Shown here in pieces: positions 1 through 5,579 of a stretch of 6,662 nt of DNA. Below the pieces are notes generated by a model. The model ran no database searches, was not told where the DNA came from, and was given only the letters and a program-made list of their open reading frames with translations. Position 1 is the stretch's first letter. Each line of letters begins with the position of its first letter. The DNA is taken from NCBI GenBank assembly GCA_027064745.1, contig JAMOPD010000196.1, positions 1 to 6,662 on the forward strand. Direction: 5' to 3'. The position numbers were made by a program, and so were the translations under genes. Source of the stretch: Thermococcaceae archaeon (GTDB taxonomy: Archaea; Methanobacteriota_B; Thermococci; Thermococcales; Thermococcaceae).

Positions 1-102
1 AACGCGCCTCCTGCCGTAGATGACGATTAGCTCGAACCCGTCGCGTGAAAGTCTCTCTTTAATCGCCTTAAGCTCTTCCACCCTGTCCACGAAGCGGGCC
101 AT
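1..102 (-). CDS. Archaeal P-loop ATPase (pfam01637-like), N-terminal fragment
   Basis: Thirty-four codons run from an ATG at 102-100 and leave the window at base 1 with no stop. The translation starts MARFVDRVEELKAIKERL and continues FELIVIYGRRRV. This is the N-terminal signature of the archaeal ATPase family abundant in Pyrococcus and Thermococcus: an 'F-V-D-R-x-E-E-L' box, then a beta strand leading into a Walker A loop that would read GRRRVGKT just outside the window. Family members usually carry a C-terminal winged-helix/DUF234-type part; that is known of the family and not seen here. The start is supported by a Shine-Dalgarno GGTGAT (minus strand, 114-109) six bases upstream. The fragment is GC-rich (about 53% by eye). 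The physiological role of this family is poorly known. The family call is fairly sure; the function is not assigned. Confidence 0.8.
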   Translation of the reverse strand, partial: MARFVDRVEELKAIKERLSRDGFELIVIYGRRRV

Positions 103-137
103 ATGATAATCACCGTTATGATAATTACAGTTATCAC
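103..137. repeat. Two overlapping imperfect palindromes at the ATPase start
   Basis: Two 20-bp units of the ATGATAAT...ATTATCAT type overlap by 5 bp, with starts 15 bp apart. The first, 103-122 (ATGATAATCACCGTTATGAT), begins directly after the start codon and is degenerate where it includes the Shine-Dalgarno. The second, 118-137 (ATGATAATTACAGTTATCAC), abuts the putative TATA box. The stretch 115-136 matches 168-189 at 19 of 22 positions, so these are copies of one motif. The position fits an operator for a dimeric repressor, possibly the ATPase itself; that function is inference. Confidence 0.7.
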
Positions 138-149
138 TTTAAGCTTTTT
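103..149 (-). promoter_or_regulatory. Promoter and RBS of the ATPase gene
   Basis: On the minus strand an A-rich BRE-like stretch followed by GCTTAAAG (about 149-138) fits an archaeal BRE/TATA box. A transcript start about 25 bp further on would fall near 117, giving a leader of roughly 15 nt. That leader contains GGTGAT (114-109), a good Shine-Dalgarno with 6-nt spacing to the ATG at 102. The box touches a palindrome at 118-137, and the RBS lies inside another at 103-122. The promoter is inferred from spacing and composition only. Confidence 0.5.
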
Positions 150-170
150 GGCAGGGTGAGAATTTGGGTT

Positions 171-190
171 ATGATAATTGGAATTATCAT
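171..190. repeat. Near-perfect 20-bp palindrome upstream of the ATPase promoter
   Basis: ATGATAATTGGAATTATCAT has two perfect 9-bp arms around a central GG. It is the best copy of the motif seen twice more at 103-137, and it shares the longer direct repeat GTTATGATAATT (168-179 and 115-126). It lies about 25 bp upstream of the putative TATA box, in the short gap between the ATPase and the membrane-protein gene. It may be an upstream operator, or a weak hairpin at the 3' end of the membrane-protein transcript. Confidence 0.75.
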
Positions 191-258
191 TTAGGATGAT
201 GAGGACTTCTCCAACATGGTACTTCTGATTTTTCGCGAGTATAGGCGGCTTTGCCTTA

Positions 259-1200
259 CTATTGCTGTTTCTCTTTCTCCGGATTTTTGAGGATTTGTTC
301 GTATAGAGGATGGGGGATGTAAAGATAAAATTCCAATATTTTTAGAAGACTCAACTTTAAGAAATGCGTATGCTTTACACAAAGAGCGACCTTATCTGTG
401 CTTACTCTATTATTTTCTGAATTATATTGGAGGTTTTGAAGGCAGATAAGAGCATTTGTCAAATCCCTAAGTATCTGATTCTTGTTAATCGCACTCATAA
501 GAGCCCATACAAGTATATACTGAAAGATCACTAGCAAAGGAGCGATAGGAGAATGTTCTGAATAAACCCACATCAGCAATTCTATCATTGCCCAAAAACT
601 TCTCAAAATTATAAAAATCACTGTTAGAAATCCAAGAATATATCCTGTTGCCTCTCTAATGCTGACACGTTGAACAAAATTTTCAATGGTAGAGGCTCTC
701 TCACCGAACTCCTCAAACAGTGTTATGATGCGTTGTTCGTTTATAAAGGTCAACGAGGTTAGTATCAAAAGGAAAATCAGTAAACTTGGGTTCCATAAAT
801 CATTTTTTGCTTTGTCTGTTGTATATAGGATCAAATAAATAACCAGAGATGTTGCAGATAAAATGCCAAAAGCCTGAATTCCAGAATATAATGTTTTTCC
901 ACGTATCTCCCAAAAGTATTTAGTTAGTTGATTCGGGGGAACTTTGGGAGTAGTTTTAGAATCTCCTTTACTTGACATGGATCTAGCTCGACGCCCAGAT
1001 AAGAATGACCAAAGTGTCCATATCCCAAACATTGCACAAAAAGAAATGCCCCAGAGGTTGAGCATATCTCTCCAGTAATATGAGGTGAGTAGTGATAATG
1101 ATGCTGACAAGATTGCGAGTAGAATTTCATAACTGGTATTTATCGTGTTTATCTTTAAAGAGATGTAATGTAACTCCCTCTCAATGATGTCATCCGACAT
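259..1200 (-). CDS. Hypothetical six-helix membrane protein
   Basis: I do not recognise this 313-residue protein. Hydrophobic segments near residues 25-42, 46-67, 104-126, 138-153, 186-208 and 218-237 suggest six membrane helices. A charged, Ser/Lys/Pro-rich loop lies at about 69-100, and a soluble C-terminal tail of about 75 residues ends in a Lys/Glu/Gln-rich stretch. The loop at 154-184, between helices 4 and 5, is polar and Glu/Arg-rich and could be amphipathic. No catalytic or transporter signature is visible. The start is the ATG at 1200-1198 (MSDDIIEREL), because a TATA box lies 25 bp upstream. A longer reading from a TTG at 1257 would overlap tiaS and has no ribosome site. The gene is AT-rich (about 37-40% GC by eye) next to GC-rich tiaS, suggesting an accessory or acquired gene. 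The coding call is reliable; the function is unknown. Confidence 0.78.
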   Translation of the reverse strand: MSDDIIERELHYISLKINTINTSYEILLAILSASLSLLTSYYWRDMLNLWGISFCAMFGIWTLWSFLSGRRARSMSSKGDSKTTPKVPPNQLTKYFWEIRGKTLYSGIQAFGILSATSLVIYLILYTTDKAKNDLWNPSLLIFLLILTSLTFINEQRIITLFEEFGERASTIENFVQRVSIREATGYILGFLTVIFIILRSFWAMIELLMWVYSEHSPIAPLLVIFQYILVWALMSAINKNQILRDLTNALICLQNLQYNSENNRVSTDKVALCVKHTHFLKLSLLKILEFYLYIPHPLYEQILKNPEKEKQQ

Positions 1201-1232
1201 AAAAATAGTTGGGACACAAGAATTTAAAGCAT
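1201..1232 (-). promoter_or_regulatory. TATA box of the membrane-protein gene (leaderless type)
   Basis: The minus strand reads CTTTAAAT at 1229-1222. Its centre is about 25 bp from the A of the ATG at 1200, so transcription is expected to start at or next to the start codon. No Shine-Dalgarno is present in the intervening bases, which agrees with a leaderless mRNA. This box is the main reason for preferring the ATG at 1200 as start. It sits just after the tiaS stop codon (1244), so the gene is probably not dependent on tiaS read-through. Confidence 0.6.
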
Positions 1233-1243
1233 TAACTATGTGA

Positions 1244-2536
1244 TTACTTCCTGTCAATGGTTCTTAAAGCATCTAAAACCCTCTCCTCCCCACCCGGAAG
1301 AACAAGAGGCCTCGACAGGTGCTTTCTCGCATCTGGAGGAACCTCGTAAATCTTCCTCTCCAGCTCGCGCGGGACTTCAACCGGAATGAGCTTCTTCGGC
1401 ATTCTATAGCCACAGCGCTTGCACTTGAGGTAATCACCCTTGCTCTTCATCGTCCCATCACAGCGCGGGCACTTGGGCTTCCGGTACTCGATTTTGGGAA
1501 CGAGCTTTAGGGGATAGAACTTTTCGAGGTTAAGCGTCAAAACGCCCTCGTGCTCCTTAACGCCCCCAGCCGCTATGATTTCATCTCCCGGCAGGAGCTT
1601 TCTAACGTAGTTCCTGAACTTCTTCGTCGGCTCGAAGGCCGCGACGCGCATCTTTCCTGTCTCATCCTCAAGCTCGAAGAAAACGTGCCTCCCGCGCTCC
1701 CAGTAGGGCTTAACCACCGTTCCCCTAACTACCGCGCTGTCGTATAGCTTCAGCTCGCCTATCTTCTTGTAAACGAGGTGGTCGTCGGTGTTCTGGTTCG
1801 TCTTGAATAGCTGGTAGAAGGCGATGGGCTCCTTAAACTTAACTCGCTCGAAGGTCTGGATGACCCTTCCTCTGTCGATTCCCCTGATTCCCACGAGAAC
1901 CGGGTCCTTTCCGTGTGGGGCTATTAAGACGGTTCTCTTGTAGGGGTCAACGTTGTCGTAGGTGAAGGGATAGCCCCAGCGGTCGGCGGCGAAGACACTC
2001 TTCGCATCGACCTTTCTCGGCATCCCCCAGTTGTCGGGCTCTCTGTAAGCTAACAGCTCGTAGGTGAAGCGTTCAAGGGGGTAGGCAATTGAAGCGAGCG
2101 CGCCGATTATTCCCCTGCCGAGCTTGAACTTGAAGGTTTCAGCTCCAACTTCCTCTGCAACCCTCTCGGCTTCCTCAATCGTAACGTGCTCTCGTAAAGC
2201 TTTGAGCGAGAACTCGCAGAGTCTTTCGGGGATTTTGCCTTCGAGGAAAGCAACACCGGGGTTGGTGTTCTCGTGGGTAAAATCCGCCAGCTGGTTGACG
2301 TAGAAAAGAACAAGGTCTTTAATCTCGGGAACAATTTCCTCCTCAACCTCAAATGCCATCGAAACCGCTCCGTTGCCCCGAGTCTTGTATGGGATGTTCG
2401 GATTCAGCCTTATGAGCCTCGGCAGGTCTACGGGCTCCGCTATCCTCGACAGCTCGCGGTAGAGGAGCGCACCGAGGTAGGTGGTGCACATGCCGTTGGG
2501 TGAGTCCGTGTCGTCGATTCCAATGTGAAGCTTCAT
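1244..2536 (-). CDS. tiaS: tRNA(Ile2) 2-agmatinylcytidine synthetase TiaS
   Basis: TiaS uses ATP and agmatine to convert C34 of the CAU anticodon of tRNA-Ile2 to agmatidine, letting archaea decode AUA as isoleucine. The 430-residue protein has the family's normal length and architecture. It starts [20 protein letters not shown], with Asp8, Asp9 and Asp11 and the GMCTT loop; Thr18 is the residue autophosphorylated in the characterised Archaeoglobus enzyme. The kinase-like and ferredoxin-like parts fill about 1-260, an OB-fold follows at about 266-345, and a zinc ribbon has Cys356, Cys359, Cys372 and Cys375 (CPRC...CKRC). The ATG at 2536-2534 is chosen because the family starts there; an upstream in-frame extension would run into the acetyltransferase gene. 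A GTG directly precedes this ATG and could add one Met. GC content (about 54% by eye) is well above its neighbours. All key residues are intact. Confidence 0.97.
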   Translation of the reverse strand: MKLHIGIDDTDSPNGMCTTYLGALLYRELSRIAEPVDLPRLIRLNPNIPYKTRGNGAVSMAFEVEEEIVPEIKDLVLFYVNQLADFTHENTNPGVAFLEGKIPERLCEFSLKALREHVTIEEAERVAEEVGAETFKFKLGRGIIGALASIAYPLERFTYELLAYREPDNWGMPRKVDAKSVFAADRWGYPFTYDNVDPYKRTVLIAPHGKDPVLVGIRGIDRGRVIQTFERVKFKEPIAFYQLFKTNQNTDDHLVYKKIGELKLYDSAVVRGTVVKPYWERGRHVFFELEDETGKMRVAAFEPTKKFRNYVRKLLPGDEIIAAGGVKEHEGVLTLNLEKFYPLKLVPKIEYRKPKCPRCDGTMKSKGDYLKCKRCGYRMPKKLIPVEVPRELERKIYEVPPDARKHLSRPLVLPGGEERVLDALRTIDRK

Positions 2537-2570
2537 CACAGAACAAAAAGAATGAGAGATTAAAAGATTA
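2537..2570 (-). promoter_or_regulatory. TATA box of tiaS (leaderless type)
   Basis: The minus strand reads TCTTTTAAT (2567-2559), immediately after the acetyltransferase stop codon (2570-2568). Its centre is about 27 bp from the tiaS ATG at 2536. No convincing Shine-Dalgarno lies in the bases between, so a leaderless or near-leaderless mRNA is likely. The T-rich stretch 2555-2541 on the minus strand could also end the upstream acetyltransferase transcript. Both readings are inferred from sequence pattern. Confidence 0.5.
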
Positions 2571-3113
2571 TCCTTTCCAGTCCTCGCGCATAAGCTCATA
2601 GCAGAGAACATCTACAAAGCCGTTCTCTGGAACATGCACATGCTTTCTCCAGCGACCAGCAAGAACAAAGCCATTCTTCTCAAGAACTTTTGAAGATGCT
2701 GCATTTGGCTCAAACACATGGGCATAAACCTTTCTTAAATTGAGCCATTCAAAACAATATCGCAGTGTTAGGCGAACTGCCTCGGTAGCATAGCCCCTCC
2801 CCCAATAGTCTCTCCAGAGGAAATAACCTATCTCAGCTTTTCCGTTTTTATAATCTATATTGTGGATTCCTATTAACCCAGTGAGATTCTCGCTTCCATT
2901 TTCGATTATCGCAAAGACTTTATGTTTTTCCTTCTCCTTTCTAATCCTCTCATACCATTCAAGCTCATCCTCAAGGAAGAAAATTTTCTCTGGATTTGAG
3001 AGGTATTTCCTTATGTTCCTGTCATTATACCAGAGCCAGAGTTTTTTCACGTCTTCCTTATGGAGTACAGCTAAGGACACTTTTCGTCCCTTCAATATTA
3101 CAGGTCGATCCAT
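2568..3113 (-). CDS. GNAT-family N-acetyltransferase (RimJ/RimL-like)
   Basis: The 181-residue protein is a single GNAT domain of typical RimJ/RimL length, which transfers an acetyl group from acetyl-CoA to an amine. It has the N-terminal strand '[21 protein letters not shown]', the substrate-side helices around 45-62, and the strand '[11 protein letters not shown]' (77-87). The acetyl-CoA loop '[10 protein letters not shown]' lies at 103-112 and the motif B region at 137-149 (N-A-A-S...L-E-K-N-G-F). The target cannot be told from sequence; ribosomal or other protein N-termini are usual for RimJ/RimL proteins, but antibiotics or small amines are possible. The start is the ATG at 3113-3111, with Shine-Dalgarno AGGTG (3124-3120) six bases upstream; a GTG three codons earlier overlaps that Shine-Dalgarno and is less likely. 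It is divergent from the HTH regulator and lies 31 bp ahead of tiaS, which has its own TATA box. Confidence 0.93.
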   Translation of the reverse strand: MDRPVILKGRKVSLAVLHKEDVKKLWLWYNDRNIRKYLSNPEKIFFLEDELEWYERIRKEKEKHKVFAIIENGSENLTGLIGIHNIDYKNGKAEIGYFLWRDYWGRGYATEAVRLTLRYCFEWLNLRKVYAHVFEPNAASSKVLEKNGFVLAGRWRKHVHVPENGFVDVLCYELMREDWKG

Positions 3114-3119
3114 ATGTTG

Positions 3120-3157
3120 CACCTTAAATTTTTAAGCTCCTCAACCTATTTAAAAAT
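3120..3157 (-). promoter_or_regulatory. Promoter and RBS of the acetyltransferase gene
   Basis: The minus strand has TTTTTAAATA at 3156-3147. A start about 25 bp downstream falls near 3126, giving a leader of about 13 nt that carries the AGGTG Shine-Dalgarno (3124-3120). The TATA box overlaps the start codon of the divergent regulator (3156-3158), so the BRE would lie inside that gene; the bases there are not a good BRE. Another AT-rich block at 3126-3137 would place the start inside the coding region, so it is less suitable for this strand. Confidence 0.5.
3123..3156 (+). promoter_or_regulatory. Promoter of the HTH regulator (leaderless type)
   Basis: ATTTTTAAG at 3128-3136 is centred about 25 bp before the first ATG (3156), predicting a leaderless transcript. 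It is part of a symmetric 14-bp block, CTTAAATTTTTAAG (3123-3136), that could also be a regulator-binding site. It lies over the predicted transcription start and leader of the divergent acetyltransferase gene, so the two promoters face each other and overlap. This is inferred from spacing only. Confidence 0.5.
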
Positions 3158-4115
3158 GATGGAGAAAGAAAGACTTATCAAGCTCGTCAATGATATACTG
3201 CGAGGGACGGGCTTTAGAACTGCTCGCATAGAGTTTAAGGGAGCATGTTTTGACTTAGTGGCTAGTAGGCTCTTTCTTTTGCTCTTCATTAAGGTTTTAG
3301 CCAACATAGATACAATAACCCCGGAACAGGCTGCCGATTTAAAGCGTCTGGCAAAATTCTTCAACGCATCTCCCCTGATAGTAGGAATGAAGACCAAAAA
3401 CGCCGAGCTTGAAGAGGGAGTAGTTTATGAACGCTTTGGAATTTATGCCTTAAACCCCGAAACGCTTTACGATGTAATTGTTGAGAACGAACTACCCGCA
3501 ATATTTGCCGAGCGAGGAGGCTTTTATGTAAGAATAAACGGTACCCAGCTGAGATACCTGAGGGAAAAATATGGCTATAGCATAAACGAGCTTGCAGAAA
3601 TGGTGGGAGTCTCAAGGAAGAGCCTTCAGAACTATGAGAGGGGTGAGCAATCTGTAAGCTTGGAAGTTGCGCTGAAGCTTGAGGAAATATTCGATGCTCC
3701 TCTGGCAGAACCAATAAACATCCTACATGCCAAGGTTGAAGCAAACCTCGATGTGCAGCCGGAAAATGAACTTGAACGAGAGGTATTTGAAAAACTAACA
3801 CGACTGGGAATGGGTGTTGTAAAAGTCAAAAAGGCTCCATTCAATGCGATTTCAAAAGAGAACGAGTTCAAAATATTAACAGGAATAGACCACAAAAAAA
3901 CCAGTACAACTGTAAAAAGGGCACAGATGGTGAGTGAGGTTAGTAAAATCATCAATAGTGATGGTGTCTTTATCCTTGAAAAAACCAAAACAGAGGTCGT
4001 TGGAGAAGTTCCCCTGATCCCTAAAGCGTCTCTGCGTGAAATCAAGGATGCAAATGAGCTCATAGAAATGATTGAAGAACTGAAAAAGGAAGTAAAAAAG
4101 CAGATTTTTGGATGA
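3156..4115 (+). CDS. HTH-type transcriptional regulator (COG1395-like)
   Basis: The protein has 319 residues from ATG 3156 (318 from the adjacent ATG 3159); both fit a leaderless start and cannot be separated. A central Cro/XRE-type helix-turn-helix spans about 131-184: 'LRYLREKYGYSINELAEMVG' (133-152), then V-S-R-K-S-L-Q-N-Y-E-R-G and a last helix with L-E-E-I-F-D. This matches the archaeal 'putative HTH-type transcriptional regulatory protein' family, which is widespread in Thermococcales and has no well-established targets. The N-terminal domain (about 1-110) is alpha/beta, with a 'FDLVASRLFLLLFIKVLANI' hairpin and 'PLIVGMKT' strand. The C-terminal domain (about 205-319) has a related-looking pattern with 'PFNAIS', 'GVFILEK' and a Lys/Glu helix. 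It overlaps promoters with the divergent acetyltransferase, so autoregulation or control of that gene is plausible but unproven. It is AT-rich, with many AAA, GAA and ATA codons. Confidence 0.92.
   Translation: MMEKERLIKLVNDILRGTGFRTARIEFKGACFDLVASRLFLLLFIKVLANIDTITPEQAADLKRLAKFFNASPLIVGMKTKNAELEEGVVYERFGIYALNPETLYDVIVENELPAIFAERGGFYVRINGTQLRYLREKYGYSINELAEMVGVSRKSLQNYERGEQSVSLEVALKLEEIFDAPLAEPINILHAKVEANLDVQPENELEREVFEKLTRLGMGVVKVKKAPFNAISKENEFKILTGIDHKKTSTTVKRAQMVSEVSKIINSDGVFILEKTKTEVVGEVPLIPKASLREIKDANELIEMIEELKKEVKKQIFG
4083..4100 (-). terminator. Oligo-T terminator of the HD gene, inside the regulator's 3' end
   Basis: The minus strand reads CTTTTTTACTTCCTTTTT just after the HD gene stop codon (4120-4118). 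Two T-runs without a hairpin fit archaeal intrinsic termination. The same bases encode the Lys/Glu-rich end of the HTH regulator on the plus strand (A-rich Lys codons), so coding and termination roles may overlap. This is inferred from composition and position. Confidence 0.45.
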
Positions 4116-4117
4116 TA

Positions 4118-5368
4118 TCAGCCAAAGAGAATTTTCTTCCAGATTTCCTTGAGTCTACCCACATACTTATGCGGGGATGCTATCATCACGACCCACCGGG
4201 GCGTTTGCCTTCTTTTAAGAGCATTTGCAAGGGGGGTAACTTTTGTAAGTGGCTGGAGAGTTCCATCATGGACAAGAACGTTTATTTCTGTGGATTTTAG
4301 GCGCGGTTCGCTGAGCATCAGGTCTGCCGTAGAGAACTCAAGAATAACCTCCCCTTCTCCTGCTCCAACGGCATCAGCCAGATTTCTCTCAATTTCCTGT
4401 CTTTTCTTGACGTTCCTGTATGCTGCAAGGAGCTCCTTTTTTTCTTCACTGCTCAACTCATCTGCATTAGCCAGAACAGCAGCTTTAAAGAGGTTACGAT
4501 ATTTTATACGCCTTACTATCTCCTGAGGATAGCCTTCCAAATCTTCAAGCTCCACTAAGACCCTGCAGTCAGTCATCTTCCAGAAATCCCAGAGCTGGTC
4601 GGCTTCAAGAGCGAATTCAAGGGCCCTCGTGAGCATACCCTCTGCAATCTTTACCGTATGGTGAAAATAAACCCTTGAATACATCAAGGAACGAGCCACC
4701 ATCATTCCCTCTACAGCTTCAATGCCTTTCTCATCGACGACAAGCTCTCCATCATGTATCTTGAGGACCTTTAGCAGTCTCTCCAAATCAATTATACCAT
4801 GAGCCACACCAGTGTAGTGTGCATCCCTCACGAGATAGTCAAGCTGGTCAACATCTACATCTCCATGAAGCATCTGTCCGAGGTATTTTCTTGGATACTT
4901 ACCCAGAATCAGGTTGGCAATCTCCCTTGGTTTGTAGCCATATTCCTCAATAATCTCCGGAATCATCTTTCTGCCATCGAACTCCCCCTCGATTATATCA
5001 ATATTTCCGAGGATTATATTCTGTCCAAGCCTCATGTGGTCATACTGTCTCACGTAGTGCCTGTAAATCTGTTCAAATGTATGAGAAAAGGGGCCATGCC
5101 CAATGTCATGGAGAAGCGCTCCGACTTCGAGGATCGTAGCTTCATCCTCCTCGAGTCCGACTTCAAGGGATAGCCTCCTGGCGATGTAATATGCTCCAAG
5201 AGAGTGTTCAAAGCGTGAATGATTAGCACCGGGATAGACAAGATAAGCCAGACCTAACTGTTTTATGCTTCTCAGCCTTTGAAATTCAGGTGTTTTAACG
5301 AGATCCAGAATCAGTCCGTCGAGTTTCATGCTTCCATGAATACCATCATGAATTATCTTGGCATCCAT
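4118..5368 (-). CDS. SAMHD1-like HD-domain phosphohydrolase
   Basis: This 416-residue protein belongs to the COG1078/SAMHD1-like branch of the HD superfamily, metal-dependent phosphohydrolases acting mostly on nucleotides. Visible signatures are 'TPEFQRLRSIKQLG' (26-39), 'PGANHSRFEHSLG' (46-58, with metal ligand His55), 'LLHDIGHGPFSHTFE' (85-99, with the His87-Asp88 pair and His91/His96), and 'DVDQLDYLVRDAHYTG' (172-187), which holds the last Asp ligand. These match the dNTPase SAMHD1 nearly motif for motif. All catalytic residues look intact, but the allosteric dNTP sites cannot be judged by eye, so dNTP hydrolysis is an inference. The C-terminal 200 residues are mostly helical with a final alpha/beta part. 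The start is ATG 5368, with Shine-Dalgarno AGGTGA (5379-5374) five bases upstream; a GTG at 5377 lies within that site and is rejected. The stop is 2 bp from the convergent regulator's stop. Confidence 0.95.
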   Translation of the reverse strand: MDAKIIHDGIHGSMKLDGLILDLVKTPEFQRLRSIKQLGLAYLVYPGANHSRFEHSLGAYYIARRLSLEVGLEEDEATILEVGALLHDIGHGPFSHTFEQIYRHYVRQYDHMRLGQNIILGNIDIIEGEFDGRKMIPEIIEEYGYKPREIANLILGKYPRKYLGQMLHGDVDVDQLDYLVRDAHYTGVAHGIIDLERLLKVLKIHDGELVVDEKGIEAVEGMMVARSLMYSRVYFHHTVKIAEGMLTRALEFALEADQLWDFWKMTDCRVLVELEDLEGYPQEIVRRIKYRNLFKAAVLANADELSSEEKKELLAAYRNVKKRQEIERNLADAVGAGEGEVILEFSTADLMLSEPRLKSTEINVLVHDGTLQPLTKVTPLANALKRRQTPRWVVMIASPHKYVGRLKEIWKKILFG

Positions 5369-5373
5369 CCTCT

Positions 5374-5415
5374 TCACCTGATTAGAGCTTTGAGAGTTGT
5401 CTTAAATAGATTTTG
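5374..5415 (-). promoter_or_regulatory. Promoter and RBS of the HD phosphohydrolase gene
   Basis: The minus strand shows an A-rich BRE-like CAAAAT (about 5415-5410), then CTATTTAAG (5409-5401). A start about 25 bp downstream falls near 5380, giving a 12-nt leader whose first bases include AGGTGA (5379-5374), five bases before the ATG. This is a well-formed archaeal core promoter. The left target repeat of the MITE-like element begins at 5419, so the element sits immediately upstream of the BRE without breaking the core promoter. Confidence 0.62.
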
Positions 5416-5418
5416 GCA

Positions 5419-5517
5419 TTATGACAGATGCTGTCAGGATAATCTGTAAGAGCGCCTAACAATAAATCCAGGCTATCAAGTGGGCTCTCTGACTTATCCT
5501 GACAGTACCTTATGACA
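5419..5517. repeat. 8-bp direct repeats flanking the MITE-like element
   Basis: TTATGACA occurs at 5419-5426 and again at 5510-5517, in the same orientation and directly abutting both ends of the inverted-repeat element. The match is exactly 8 bp: the outer bases differ (A before the left copy, C before the right). Removing the element and one repeat restores a plain AT-rich spacer between the HD promoter and the adenylating enzyme gene. This is the expected trace of insertion with target-site duplication. Confidence 0.7.
5427..5509. mobile_element. 83-bp MITE-like element with IS6-type ends
   Basis: The ends form 16-bp inverted repeats with 14 matches: GATGCTGTCAGGATAA at the left (5427-5442) and GGTACTGTCAGGATAA read inward from the right (5509-5494). 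The inner 12 bases are a perfect match. A second short inverted pair lies inside (AGAGC 5449-5453, GCTCT 5484-5488). The element is flanked exactly by identical 8-bp direct repeats, as expected of a transposition target duplication. Eight-bp duplications and ends of the form GGnnCTGT are typical of IS6-family elements, which occur in Pyrococcus; the IS6 link is inference. It is too short for a transposase and so would be moved in trans. A 61-codon open frame across it (5567-5382, minus) is not taken as a gene. Its transcript could fold into a long hairpin. Confidence 0.68.
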
Positions 5518-5556
5518 ATTAGTAAAACCCGATCAACAATAAGATCAATAGCAGAT

Positions 5557-5579
5557 AAGAAAAGCAAAAAACAGAGAAA
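5557..5579 (-). terminator. T-rich terminator after the adenylating enzyme gene
   Basis: Directly after the TAA at 5582-5580 the minus strand is pyrimidine-rich, reading TTTCTCTGTTTTTTGCTTTT with a run of six T. No stable hairpin precedes it. Archaeal intrinsic terminators are mainly oligo-T tracts, so this likely ends the 5580-6662 transcript before the MITE-like element and the HD gene. Confidence 0.5.

Noticed and set aside
196..228. C/D box guide RNA: C box ATGATGA (196-202) and D box CTGA (225-228)
   Set aside because: Only 22 nt separate the boxes, too short for the usual C-D'-C'-D layout, and the flanks do not form a terminal stem.
1201..1257. N-terminal extension of the membrane protein from TTG at 1257
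   Set aside because: It overlaps the end of tiaS and the TATA box, and a well-placed leaderless start exists at ATG 1200.
2533..2539. C box-like GTGATGA on the minus strand at the tiaS start
   Set aside because: It is the tiaS start codon context with no paired D box arrangement; chance match.
2537..2611. 25-residue N-terminal extension of TiaS
   Set aside because: TiaS proteins begin at the M-x-x-x-I-G-I-D-D-T-D segment, and the extension would overlap the acetyltransferase gene and the tiaS TATA box.
3361..4063. Long open frames on the minus strand opposite the HTH regulator (3361-3801 and 3632-4063)
   Set aside because: Low-complexity Ser/Leu-rich products without domain signatures, mirroring the true coding strand; shadows of the regulator gene.
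5431..5505. 12-bp inverted repeat as a simple transcription terminator or riboswitch
   Set aside because: The exact 8-bp direct repeats abutting both ends fit a transposable element better, and a T-rich terminator already lies at 5579-5557.
5382..5567. 61-codon open frame on the minus strand before the HD gene
   Set aside because: It spans the MITE-like element and its inverted repeats, has no ribosome site or recognisable domain, and overlaps the HD promoter.
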